Positions 25,078-35,772 of a DNA stretch of 64,000 nt are shown piece after piece. Position numbers and translations under genes: made by a program. Origin of the DNA: Triglochin maritima. Lineage: Eukaryota; Streptophyta; Magnoliopsida; Alismatales; Juncaginaceae. The stretch lies in the NCBI GenBank assembly GCA_963682175.1, contig OY821779.1, positions 6,026,501 through 6,090,500 of the forward strand. The letters run 5' to 3'. Positions within the stretch are counted from its first letter, which is position 1. Every line of letters starts with the position of its first letter. The notes under the pieces are model-generated. The model made no database searches. It was not told where the DNA came from and saw nothing but the letters and a program-made list of their open reading frames with translations.

Positions 25078-26176
25078 ATGCTTTGGTCTCACAAACCACC
25101 CTCCAAATCCACCAATCTCTTCCCCACCTTCATCCTCTTACTCTTCTTCTCCCCACTTCTTCCAATCCTTTTGGTCCTCTCTTTAATCTTGTTCTTCCCC
25201 TTCCTCACGTGTGCCTTCTTCTTCTTCCCGGGGTTTTTCTGGGGGACATGCGGATGGTTGTTATTAGGGTGCGGTGGTGGCGGTGGTTTGAAAGGAGAAG
25301 AAGTGGTGGTGAGGGAGGAGGAGGTGGCGGAGTGCATAGAGTTTGATAGGTCGGAGGTGCCTTTCTTTGATGAGTCCTCGATTTCTTCGTGTGAAGAAGT
25401 GGAGGAGAGAGATTTCCATTTCCAAGAAGAAAATCAAGAAGGTGATGGGAAGGATGAGGAGGAGATGAGGAGGTTTTGGATTAATGCATGTGGTTTTGAT
25501 GGCATTAATCCGAACTTGGATGACAATCGCAGTGTAAGTTCTTTAATTTGTTGTATCTGTTATTTGTTCTATTGGTACATTTGTTATGGGATATTATGTG
25601 TAGCGTCCTATTTGTTCCAGATTAATATCATTCATATCTTTCAATATTTAATTCTTGATATGATATGCTCAATTTTGCAATTGAACATATCTTCGTTTTC
25701 CATGTTTAGGGTTTTACACTCTCTTTGGATTTACTGTTCAATATAATAATGTTAGAATGATAAAGGTTTTTCCTTATCTTGCCAATTACATTTAAATGCG
25801 AACATGTTAACCCGTATGTATATTTTGAGTTTGAGATGAAATTCTCGCGCGTCATACTCAATATGGGATGTTAGATCGAGTGCTGGTAAAATAAAGCTGC
25901 TGAGGTTTGGGACCTATTGCAATGTATTAATTCAGGGCAAAAGGGGCATACCATAGTAAATAGTCTGGTCAAATTATTTGGATGGAAGGTATAAGATAGT
26001 ATGAAATATTAAAGGGCGATATATGTGAAGTATATTAATGTATTGAAGAAGTTATATTTGTATAAATTTCTCTAGGGGCATGTTAAGGACTTTTGTATGT
26101 TTGTATTTAATTTCTGATGTGTTCGCAGTTTTACGAGGTGTTGTTGTTCTGGAGAAGAAAAGAGAGGGGCCTCTAG
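25078..26176 (+). CDS. Small membrane protein with acidic tail, unrecognised family
   Basis: Two exons: 25078-25533 and 26129-26176, 167 aa. The donor GTAAGT at 25534 and acceptor TTCGCAG ending 26128 are good matches to consensus and join in phase. The start chosen is the first true ATG (MLWSHKPPSK). Residues about 14-63 are almost wholly hydrophobic and aromatic, long enough for two membrane spans, followed by a G-rich turn. About 75 residues of very acidic sequence come next (EEVVVREEEVAE, CEEVEERD, KDEEEM). The second exon adds SFYEVLLFWRRKERGL, with a basic end. No enzymatic motif is visible and I do not recognise the family. Localisation in a membrane with a cytosolic acidic tail is an inference from composition only. 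An alternative in which the first exon reads on into the intron (to 25746) is less likely given the consensus donor. Confidence 0.6.
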
Positions 26177-27147
26177 ACATGAGATGAGATAGGATGATCG
26201 TGCCGAGAAAGGCGAATGACTCCTACATCACCTTCTTGGATTACGTTAGGCGGAAATGTACGTGTATGCGTTGTTTTGTTTCTTCTGTACAAGAATTTGC
26301 CTCGTGGAGATTATATATGATTTCCCGAATTTTACCGGTTGTGGATTATGTGATTGATAATTTTTTTCTATCTTGGGTATCCATCCAAAACATCAAAATA
26401 ACATGATCCACATGCTTCTGGGTATATTGGCTTGGTACCATCACTTACATTGACAATTAGTTTAATGCATATCCGTTAGTGTAGAGTCCACATCTATTAG
26501 GTTTTCGTGACGAAAATTGTTACAAAAGGTATAAATGGATGTGGGTATCACACTAACTGACGTGCGTAAAACCAATTTTCAACAAGAAGCATCAACATCA
26601 AGCCAATTTTGAACTTTTTGATGGTGCTTAAGCAAAAAATCTTGTTAATTTCTCTCACCCTCTTCTTGAGATCATTGGGATCGGACGACCAAACCAAAGT
26701 CATTCTAACGTTTTGCACATCTCTAACCTTAGAGAAAACTCTCAACACTGTGAAGCTTTAATTTCCTACACTCAAATCCTAAACTTCACTGTTGTGTTTT
26801 CCAAGTGCTCAAGATTGACTATTTGATATTAGATGAAGATGAAAAGATGAAAAATCGATTGACTGATTGTTTCGCGATCATCCGGTTCTGAGTGTTATTC
26901 ATACATAATTGCTTTTTTTTGCTTTGGAGTCGGCATGCACAAAGTGTGGGACCCACAGACGGAGCAGATGCGCCCAGGCAATTAAACTAGAAATTGGAGT
27001 GCACCAAAGCAAATAGTGAAAACAAGGGTCTAAAGAGTCAATTATGATCGATTAAAGGTGCACCCAAGCAAATTACCATTTATCTTTCCCTTGGCACGGT
27101 GGTGATAGGGATTTTGGTGGGAGTATCTTCCATCCTATCGCAACGGA
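26177..27147. other. Intergenic, AT-rich
   Basis: No supported gene. The part 26910-27075 has several copies, in both orientations, of a TGCTTTGG/CCAAAGCA word with nearby GTGCAC, suggesting a small worn MITE, but I could not fix its ends or a target duplication. Confidence 0.4.
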
Positions 27148-27360
27148 CACTACTACAAAAATGACCTTTCTCATTAGCAAGAGGCTCCATTTCCGTCGAT
27201 ATTGTTCTCTCGACGAAAATTCCGTCAGCGAAAATCCACAACGAACGGTGTGTCAGCAAGAACTTTTCCGATGGAATTTTGGTCGGGAAAAGTATTACCG
27301 ACGGCAGTTCCGTTGGACAACACATGAGTTATACGCAACCTATTGCGGCAAATGACATTT
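27148..27360 (+). mobile_element. CACTA-like terminus with subterminal repeats
   Basis: Starts CACTACTACAAAAATGACC, the terminal signature of plant CACTA (En/Spm) elements. It is followed by repeated TCCGTCG/CGACGGA-type words in both orientations (27195-27315), the usual subterminal transposase-binding arrays. The partner end (…GTAGTAGTG) is not found in the window, so this is a fragment or an element whose other end has diverged. Confidence 0.5.
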
Positions 27361-27954
27361 TTGCTGACTCATACATGAGTTGCATATTAATCCACACGAA
27401 ACATACTATACATGTCAACGCAAATATCGTCGCCAATATCAACTCAACCGATTTACAATTCATTAATTCCTCGACTTCAATGGCCTTCGACTATCGATCA
27501 TGTCCGTATAATTCCTTTCCTTCTGTAACTAAAAGATAAAAAATGTTAGTTTGTTCACTTAATTCTTCGAACTTAAACTAACACCTCAAGAGGCAAAGAA
27601 AAACGGAATTTCACCTTCAACTAGTCGACTTTCAGGCGTTTGGTAACTAATTAGGGTTTTGGGGTGGAGGTATATATATATATAACCTTTAACCTTTCCA
27701 AAATAGGTGTTTGACGCCCAACTAGGGTTTTTGCTGTCCAATTAGTATTTGGTAACCGATACACACATATATATATGCATGCATACAATTACTCTTCTTC
27801 CACGTTTCAACTTTCCTTTAAGATTAATATTATTTACGCCTTCGTATAAGTAAGACATGACACTTATGTTAATTATCGTTTATTATAGTTATTAGTGTAT
27901 ATTTTTATGGCGATGACATTAAATTATATCAAATATCAAATGATACGACGATAA

Positions 27955-29050
27955 TTAAGAGCGTACCATGCATACCCTTCTAATCCCTCACGCAGTGCGC
28001 GCACACCCATTAGCCGCCACGTTTAATCAATCAATCTCTTCATTTTCCTCTCATTCCAATCCTAAACCACGATCGGCGATGTTAGTTATTTCTTTTAGAC
28101 CATCGTTAACAGCGTCTGGGTACTTTTCAGGCTTCCGATTTTCTCTCTCTACTACATTTTCTCTCTCCGTCACGTCATACAAACTCACTCACCCCAAATT
28201 TCTCTTAACCAAGCCCAGAATTAGCTCAAGTGCCCTACATTCTCTCCCCTCCACGTCATTTGGGGATCAATCGTAGGTAAAAAATTAAATTAAATTTTTT
28301 TTGAAATATAAACAAATAAAAAACAATTTTTCAGAAGAAGAAAATTTGAAAAAAATAATTTAAAATAATTTTTAAAACATTTTTAACATATTTTTATATT
28401 TAAAAAATAAAAACAACCAATCCGGGGGCACATACCCCCCGATTGCCCCGCCCGGGAGGGAAATTGGACGGTTTCGATCATATTTAACGATCGTGTGGCT
28501 GCTTGAGACGCCTGACACGTCCACACAAATCCGGAGGTAACACTTCCATGTCACTTGCTCATGCGGATGATCGGACGGTGGGCGTCCCGATCGTCTGCAC
28601 TGGGCGGCAAGGGGAGAGGGAAAATTATTTTGTTGTTGTTAAAACTCTTTAAATTTTCATTTTAAATTATTTTAACAATTTTTTCGTCTAAAAATATGTT
28701 TTTTATTTGTTTTGATTTGGTAGAATTTTTTGTGATTTTTTATTTTACCTAGGATTGATCTCCAAATGACGTTGATAAGAGAAAATGTATGGTGTGTGGG
28801 GTGTTTCTGGGAGTGATTAACGGATTTTTTTTGGGTGTGTTGGGTGAGCTTACGTGACAGAGACAGAAGTTGACGTGGCAGAAAGAGAAATTGACGTGGC
28901 AGAGAGAGAGAAAGAGATCAATGGTAGCCCGGACACCGTTAAAACATGCTTTTCCTGCCCAATTAAGCGCCCGGGCGGCTGACGTGTGCAACTTCAACTA
29001 GGGAAAAACGGGCGTGGCGGGGCACCTTCAACTTTGCTCGACCATTAAGA
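27955..29050. mobile_element. Long inverted-repeat element (MULE- or MITE-like)
   Basis: The sequence around 28140-28340 reappears inverted at about 28690-28865. Both arms carry ACGTCATTTGG(G/A)GATCAATC followed by TAGGTAAAA and an A-rich tract. Between the arms is GC-richer DNA with GGGGGCA and CGGACGG words. The arms appear to extend further outwards (GCCGCC and TTAATC words on both sides) to near AATTAAGAGC at the left and its partner near 29045. No transposase is visible. Superfamily assignment is uncertain. Confidence 0.45.
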
Positions 29051-29054
29051 GCAA

Positions 29055-29180
29055 TAATAACAGTGCCCGAGCTACCCTCGGGCGCCCTGCTCTCTCTCTC
29101 TCTCTCTCTCTCTCTGCCACATCAACTTCTCTCCCTACCACGTAAGCTCACCCAACGGAGCAACGGAACAAAACCACACC
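29055..29180. repeat. Extra inverted copy of the long-arm sequence, with (CT)n
   Basis: CCGAGCTACC, then a CT run (29091-29116), then CCACATCAACTTCTCTCC and ACGTAAGCTCACCCAAC are the reverse complement of sequence at about 28845-28935, lying immediately beside it. This makes a back-to-back palindromic junction near 29040-29055. Confidence 0.55.
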
Positions 29181-29564
29181 ACAAGTTCAAAAAGGCCACA
29201 ATCACAATAGACGAACAAAAACCCACTTTTACCCTAAAATCCAACGCCAACGTCCTCAATCAATAATCCCAACATCAAACCCCAAAAGCCCCAAATCACC
29301 AACAAACCACTAAAAACACACGATCTACACCCCAAACCAAGGATCATCAGACCATACCTTCTCCAACTCAAACTCGAACTCTTGATCTCTCACTTCCTCC
29401 GACCTCACTTCGAAATCGTCAGAGAGACGGGGAGGAGGGAGGGGATGGGATGGCGAGGAGGGAATAGAGGAAATACCTGCTCGCGGGGGCGGTTGCGGCT
29501 CAGGGTGGGGTGGAGGAAACAAGAAGACGTGTGTGGGAGAGAGTGAGTGAGTAAGGGAGATAAC

Positions 29565-29906
29565 ATGTGTAGCATAATAATAAAATTTGAAGAAACACGT
29601 CGGTTTTAAGCAAAACCACCGTGACAAACCACACATATCACGTTGGTTTGGTGAAAGGTCAAACAAAAACACGTCAGTTATATTAAATCCGACGTGACAA
29701 TGTTTTGTCACCTACATATCACGTCGGGTTTCAAACACGGACGTAATATATGTTATAAAACATGTCGGTTTTTGTAAAACTGACGTGACATATACATATA
29801 TCACGTCGGTTTTGCTTAAACCGACGTGATAAGCGTGTATAACGTCTGTTTCAAAACAAGCACCCAACGTGATATATCGACGTTGTAGCGTGTTTTTCCG
29901 ATAGTA
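29565..29906 (-). mobile_element. CACTA-like subterminal array and terminus
   Basis: A dense array of ACGTCGG/CCGACGT words in both orientations at irregular 25-50 bp spacing (for example near 29600, 29690, 29725, 29770, 29805, 29820) runs up to TTTTTCCGATAGTA. Read in reverse this is TACTATCGGAAAAA, one base from the CACTATCGGAAAAA type end of plant CACTA elements. No second end of this type was found, so it is probably truncated. An acidic minus-strand frame in 29325-29500 could be a captured gene piece but is not recognised. Confidence 0.5.
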
Positions 29907-30288
29907 TGTTTCTCATACTTTTTCTAAGAAACATATAAATACACATATATAAGGGATTTTTTGACAAATTTTCAGTGGGGGTCATGACCCCCACAATCAT
30001 CGATGTGGCGCTCTGCCACTGTTTGTTGTTATGGATTTTCCTTAAATTTTGCTTTTACTATCTTGTACATGTGACACATACCTACGTGTACAGTGTAGTT
30101 ACTTTTAAAGTATGGATACGTGTAAAACATGAGGTATTGTATTTATCAAAGATGATAGAAACAACAAAACATGTAGAAAACTCATAAATACATATCCTAG
30201 GGGGTAATATTACATATTTGCATGTTTCATCAACATTTTTGTTGTTATATTGGAAGCAAATTAAGTTTTTTTTACCTACTAATTTTCT

Positions 30289-30705
30289 TAGGGGTGTAAA
30301 CAGGTCGGGTATGCCCCTATCCGTACTCGTACCTGACTAAATTAGCGGGTACGGGTATATACCCGGTCAAATATATTTGTACCCGTACTCGTTAAGTTAG
30401 CGGGTACGGGCGAGAAAACGGGTATAATATATGATATATAAAAATATAATGTATAGTATATAACAATATATTATATATAAAAATATATAACATATATTAT
30501 ATAAAAAAAATATAATGTCTTAACAGGTATACGAGTATACGGGTACATGTAATGCATATATCCGTACCCGACCAATTTATCAACCGAGTAAACAAGTACG
30601 TGTATACGGGTATGAATTTTTAAATGGATATGAATTTTTGTATCCGTACCTGAGCGGGGCGGGTGACCGAGTATACTAGTATTATCCTTCCTGTTTACAC
30701 CCCTA
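30289..30705. mobile_element. Short non-autonomous hAT-like element
   Basis: 417 bp with perfect 16-bp terminal inverted repeats (TAGGGGTGTAAACAGG at 30289-30304; its complement at 30690-30705). Flanking 8-mers AATTTTCT and AACTTTCA match at 6 of 8, consistent with an aged hAT duplication. The interior is full of CGGGTA/TACCCG words, typical subterminal motifs, and an AT-rich core with no coding capacity. Confidence 0.8.
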
Positions 30706-30724
30706 AACTTTCAAGTCCATATCT

Positions 30725-31511
30725 GCTTGGGATCGATAGATCGCTCGATGTTCGCTCGATTTTGCTCTGATTTTGCTCGAAATTGCTCGGATCGGTTAGT
30801 AACGAGCCGAGCACGAGCAAACCCCGCTCGCTCGATACTCGCTCAATTATCGCTCGAAACCTGATTACTATATCCAATTATTTGATTAACCTGAATATTC
30901 TATCCAATTACCCGATCGGTAAGGTGTTAAACTCATTAAATAAACTAATTTACCAAACCCAACAATTCATTTAACAAACCAAACCAAAATACTCATAGAA
31001 TCAAAACCATATTAGTATAAACTTTTCATTTTTTTTCATTATTATTTTTTTTCTCATTCTTTTCTACACCAAAAGTACAAATAAATTAAGGTTTAGGTCA
31101 GGTAGATGATCTTATTTATAAGATGTTGATGTTGTGAGTTGTCCTACAATTTAGAAGATTGTGTTTGATTTTAATATTGTGTTGATTTTGTTTGATCCAA
31201 GTGTATAATCTTATTTAGAAGATGGTAATGTTGTCGTATAATTTATAAGATTGTGTTTTATTTTAGGTGTTAATTTTAAGATTGTGTTAGTAACTATTAT
31301 TATATTTGTCTTAAGTAATTTTATAATTTACTTATTAGGACAACATTATTAAAAATTCAATACCAAAAAAAAGGTTTAGGTTAACAAGCCGCTCGTGAGC
31401 CGCTCGCGAGCAGATCGAACCGAGCACGAGCAGAATTTTCCGCTCGAAACCCTTAACGAGCCGATCTTGAGCAGACTCGGGTCGCTCGTTTAGAGATCGA
31501 TTACACCCCTA
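30725..31511. mobile_element. GCTCG-rich repeat, probable second hAT-like element
   Basis: Both ends (30725-30860 and 31385-31500) carry clusters of GCTCG/CGAGC words in both orientations around an AT-rich core. The right end reads ATTACACCCCTA, the same ACACCCCTA terminus as the neighbouring 417-bp element. A matching left terminus is not evident, possibly lost when the neighbour inserted. Confidence 0.45.
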
Positions 31512-32438
31512 AATGAGACGGGTAGAATTTAATCTTTGCTCCTAATTATCTCAAAATGGACGATCTCCTCACCAAAACAGATGTGTAAAGAGCACCTGGA
31601 AGGACACAAAGGAAGCAAGGAACCACCGACTTCAAGATAAGCATGTTAACTATTTTAATCTCCTGAGAAACGAAGAGACGATGGTTTTGCTATATATAAT
31701 GTCATGTTCACATGGCACATGCCACATGCCACATGATTAGGGTAATTAATTACAAAGCACGTGATTACCATTTAACAATTAGGAGGTGGAGTGGAGCTCC
31801 ACCATCTTTTAGGCTCATCTTGTATTCTTGTAGCAGATCGACGTGCCCATATATTTGGGGAGAAAACTACCCGCGCCATCATGTTGTTGGAATTAGTTAT
31901 TGATTTTGAGGATAACTTTGATGTCCACTTGTCCATGCTAGTTTACGAGACGTGAGATGTTAAGTCCCTAATCTTGTATAAGGACTAATCCGTGATTAGT
32001 GGAGGGTTGCATGGGAAATGGAAGGAGGAATAGTGATGGGTGATGGATGATGGGTGTAGGAGCCGGTTACTGTCGATTGAGTTGGTTTTGAGGAGAAAAT
32101 CATCATTTCTTCATTTTTTCTCTTCTCCTTCACCCAACCACTCTCTCACCTTCTCTTCATTTTTCTGGCGACCAGAGGTGGTGGAGGAGACTCCGACGGG
32201 TGGTGTCGAGCACGGCGTGGCAGAGGTGCGGACGTGAGGTGCGTTGGAGTAGGGTTGCGGTCGAGCGTCGACGTTGAGCGAACTCCGACATACTCCGTTT
32301 TCTTCTTGAGGTATGTCGGCTTAGTAGTGTGGTTTTGTTGTTCCCCACGTTGGTGGGAAGTTGTGGTCGGTCGCGGGAGGTCGGAGACCTCCCCGACGAC
32401 GAGAGAACGACGTAAAATCCTCGGCAGGCGCGAGGTTG

Positions 32439-34140
32439 CTGTCGACCAACGGTCGACCGGTGCCTTCGGGCGGTCGATCGGTTTTATTGTTTTGCCCAAC
32501 TTTAACCAACACCGGTCGAACGATGCCATGTAGCGGTCGACCGGTTGCATGTATGCTGGTGGGTTGGAGACTTACTGTCGAATTTCGGTCGACCGTCCCT
32601 AACTTTTGGTTCGACCGGAATTTAAGTGTACTGGATTATTATGCATTGATGCATTGCATACATTGCATCATATGTCTTTCATTTAGATTACTTTTACATC
32701 AATAAATGCTACTAAGGTATGTGTTTAGTCTTATTTACAGAATACAGGGACCTGAATGCAATTTACCCACATCCCGAGCATAAACGCGTGCAAAAGACTC
32801 ATTTCTATCATAAAGACCAAGTTCAAGATTATCGGGTTACGAATGGAAATGTATCCAAGCATAAAAGCATTCAAGTCCTAATTGCAAAAAGAACAAGGAC
32901 TTAAGCACAAAAGTAGCCGGGGACTTAATTGCAAAAAGTCAAGGACCTAATTGCAATTAAAGCACCAAAATATTATATTGGAGAAAATCTAAAGAAAAAT
33001 CAATGTAAATCTCCAAACATATAAAGGAATTAATCCGGAGCTCAAAAGAATGGAAAGAAATCATCCAGACGCGCAAAGGAGGATCAAATCATATCATAAA
33101 CTACCAGCAAAAATCCGGATTAAATCAGAGAAGATTGTGCGGCGATATCGCCGCATATCACATACATTGTGCGGCGGAAACGCCGCCCCCTCAGCGATCT
33201 GTGTGCTCCAATTTTGTCCAGTCGCGTCTGGACACGTGTACTTTCCAATATTATACCTAGATCCCTTGTAGCAACTATAAATAGACCCGAGAACGATGTT
33301 AGAAGGGTCCTTAGTCTTTGGTTGTAGTTTTTATTCTTAATCTTAGTTTTGTATTCTTCTTTTCATTAATAAAATTCTGTCTTTTATTTCTTACTTTTAT
33401 TTTTCTTTTGTAATGTCTCAAGGACCCATTCTCCATCCCTTTATGAGTTTCTAATTCCTTCCAAAGGGTGGAGGTGACAGATTTAGGGTGAAGAGAAGAA
33501 GAATAAAAGTTATTATTTTAATTTCGTGTTAGTATATTTTGATTACTTGAGTTTATGTTAAATCATTTATCATGTAATGCTTCATAACTAATATGATTTA
33601 TTATAAGTTTCTGAATTTTCTAATCTAAACCTTAAATTTAAACCTCCACCCAACGGAATTCACTTCTTTGTTCTTGTTTTAGTTTTAATTGTTCTTGTTT
33701 CTTGCTTTAGATAATTAAAAATCAAAAATCTCAAAACCAATTTATTTCTTCTCTCCTTCTTTCCCCAATCGAAATCACACTAATAACAAATCTCTCCCTC
33801 CTTGTGTTCGACCCGTACTTGTCACGTCTTCATTGACGCCGTGCACTTGCGGTATAAATTTAATTCTCATCATGCATGTTGTTCGAGCGCTATATGACGT
33901 AGACTATTAGGATGACCCTGGAAGTTTTCGGTCGACCGGGACCCCTGAGTCGGTCGATCAAATAGTCTTGTATGATTTTGACCAACTCCAGATTTTGACC
34001 TCGTATTCGGTCGACCGGTTTTAGATTGTTGTCCGATCGTTTGGACTTAAGTGATGCTCAGAAGAGTTTGACCGTTCCAGAATTTCGGTCGACCGAACCT
34101 ATTGGGAACGGTCGACCGGTTAGGCTTTTTTGGTCGACCG
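32439..34140. repeat. GGTCGACC palindrome cluster
   Basis: About a dozen exact or one-mismatch copies of the palindrome CGGTCGACCG lie at 32439-32620 and 33927-34140. With the intervening solo LTR removed, the two groups become one cluster of under 500 bp. Spacing is irregular, about 15-80 bp. Confidence 0.8.
32647..33872 (+). repeat. Solo LTR of the gypsy family at 35773-43217
   Basis: 1226 bp that match, in opposite orientation, the 1228-bp LTRs of the full element. Flanked by a perfect 5-bp target duplication TGCAT (32642-32646 and 33873-33877), with no internal sequence, so it arose by LTR-LTR recombination. Reading on the plus strand: starts TGATGCATTGC, paired GC hairpins at 33139-33154 and 33171-33186, TATA box TATAAATAG at 33276-33284, polyadenylation signal AATAAA at 33368-33373, ends TTCTCATCA. 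Confidence 0.95.
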
Positions 34141-35291
34141 CTTGTGCGCAGAACAGAATTCCTAGTCATTGTGTTTGTGCCAACTCTGTCCACGGAAACT
34201 TGTGTCCTCTCTTAGAGCGTAAGCCGGGAGGTGACGTCAGGTACGTGCTCGTGCCTGCTCAGGGACCGCCGTGTGGAAGAGTGTGGACACTTGGGTCGCG
34301 CCACCTCCGTGATGGACAGTGGTGTGACGAGTTGTTGCTTGACTCTCTGTAGAGTAGCAGACCTGAGGGATCGTGGATCCCATTGCATGTCGATGCATGG
34401 CTCGTGGAGTATGATGACCCTGCAGACTATTGTCTGGACCAGTCCGATGTTGTGTCGGACGTATGTTGTACCGTCGAGGTTGTGCCGACAATGCCGCCGA
34501 GGTTTTAGCCGGCGATGATGGTGCCGACGATGTTCTGGCTTGTGATAGTGTCGTTCGATGTTGTGTCGGACGTATGTTGTATCGTCGATGTTGTTCCGGC
34601 GATGATCCCTGATTGGGCACCTATCTTGGGATGTGACTAACCGGGCTACGGCTCCGTTGAGGTGGTGTAGACCACATGGTTACTCTGCGCGGAAGTGCGG
34701 GTGCTCCTCACCGAACCCTTTGGCTCGAGTAGTCGCGTGTGGGGGATGCGTCGCGTACTGTCCGTAAGACCGTATGTGCCTACGGTAGGTTTCCGAGGAA
34801 GACTCGTTGTTGTTGCTGGACTGATGTCCTTGTTGACTCTTGATGGTCCTTGTGTTGTTGGACTGAAGTTTTGTTTACCCTTGGAGGGATTTGATGCATT
34901 GCAGATGTTGATATGACATTCTACTAGTATGATATGTTCATTTACCGTACTGTTGCATTCATATAGGCGAGCTTGACATACGAGTTTCCTAATTGGAAAC
35001 TGAGGCATCGTTGTTTGATTCATGTTTCAGGACCGCAATAGGTTATGTCGGGTGGTGACAGCGGACGCACACATTTTGGGATCAAGATACTCTTCGGACT
35101 TTTCGAGGTCGTCATGATTACTTCTACCTTTCTTTCGTTGCATTGTTGTAATCATGTCTTTTGACAAAACTCTGTTGTATTTTGGTGCACCGACTGTTGA
35201 TTTATATGAGTAACATTCCCGTTGATGAGTTTTATCTGGTGATGTCTAGGTGGTTTAAAATTTTAAATTTTCACTGTTTAAGGATGTTACA

Positions 35292-35767
35292 TGAGACCCA
35301 TTCATAATTAAGGGAAGTTGTGGTAGTTTTACTAGTGTCCTTATTTTCTTCACGAAGTTGAAGTCCATTTCAAAGTCCATCCCTATGTTACTCTTTACTA
35401 ATTTAAATTTGAAACTCTCGTTGTAAATCGAATAATGTCGGGTAAAATGACACGATAGCTGAACTTATGAGGTTGTTCGATGTTGATTTTTGGATTTAAA
35501 TCAAATGGATCTGATGAGTTTACAATTGACTTTTTCAGAAATTACTTAATACTGACAACCGATTAGTATTGATTTAAAAACTATAAACTCAAAGTTTAGT
35601 TTGTAAAACTTTCATATAAGAATATATAAAATGGAAACACTAAATCTTCAAATTTGAGGTCGTCATTTTGCATATTAGATATAAATTAAAACAAAATAAT
35701 ACATTTATTCTAACTTGATAATTTATAACATTAATTAATACAAAACATTATTTTATTTTATTTTTGC
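35292..35767. other. AT-rich spacer, nothing recognised
   Basis: Unique-looking AT-rich sequence between the old LTR and the gypsy element. It is the target site of the gypsy insertion (ACATA). Confidence 0.5.
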
Positions 35768-35772
35768 ACATA

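Larger units (their letters stand above)
31882..35291 (+). repeat. Probable old Ty3/gypsy solo LTR, split by a younger solo LTR
   Basis: Begins TGTTGTTGG and ends GGATGTTACA. Its internal style (pyrimidine-rich stretch near 32100-32160, multiple GTCGAC words, AT-rich tail before TTACA) resembles long LTRs of plant chromovirus-type gypsy elements. Without the 1.2-kb insertion at 32647-33872 it would be about 2.2 kb. I could not demonstrate a target duplication (CATCA at the left; CATGA nearby at the right, 4 of 5), so the boundaries and identity are tentative. The open frames inside it show no protein similarity and low-complexity composition. Confidence 0.35.

Noticed and set aside
27148..29906. 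One single CACTA element spanning 27148-29906
   Set aside because: The two ends have different terminal and subterminal words (TCCGTCG versus ACGTCGG), so they belong to different families.
34026..35023. Several overlapping frames of 60-127 codons on both strands
   Set aside because: All lie in the GTCGAC/GTGTCGGACG-rich old LTR, and their length reflects its GC-rich repeated words.
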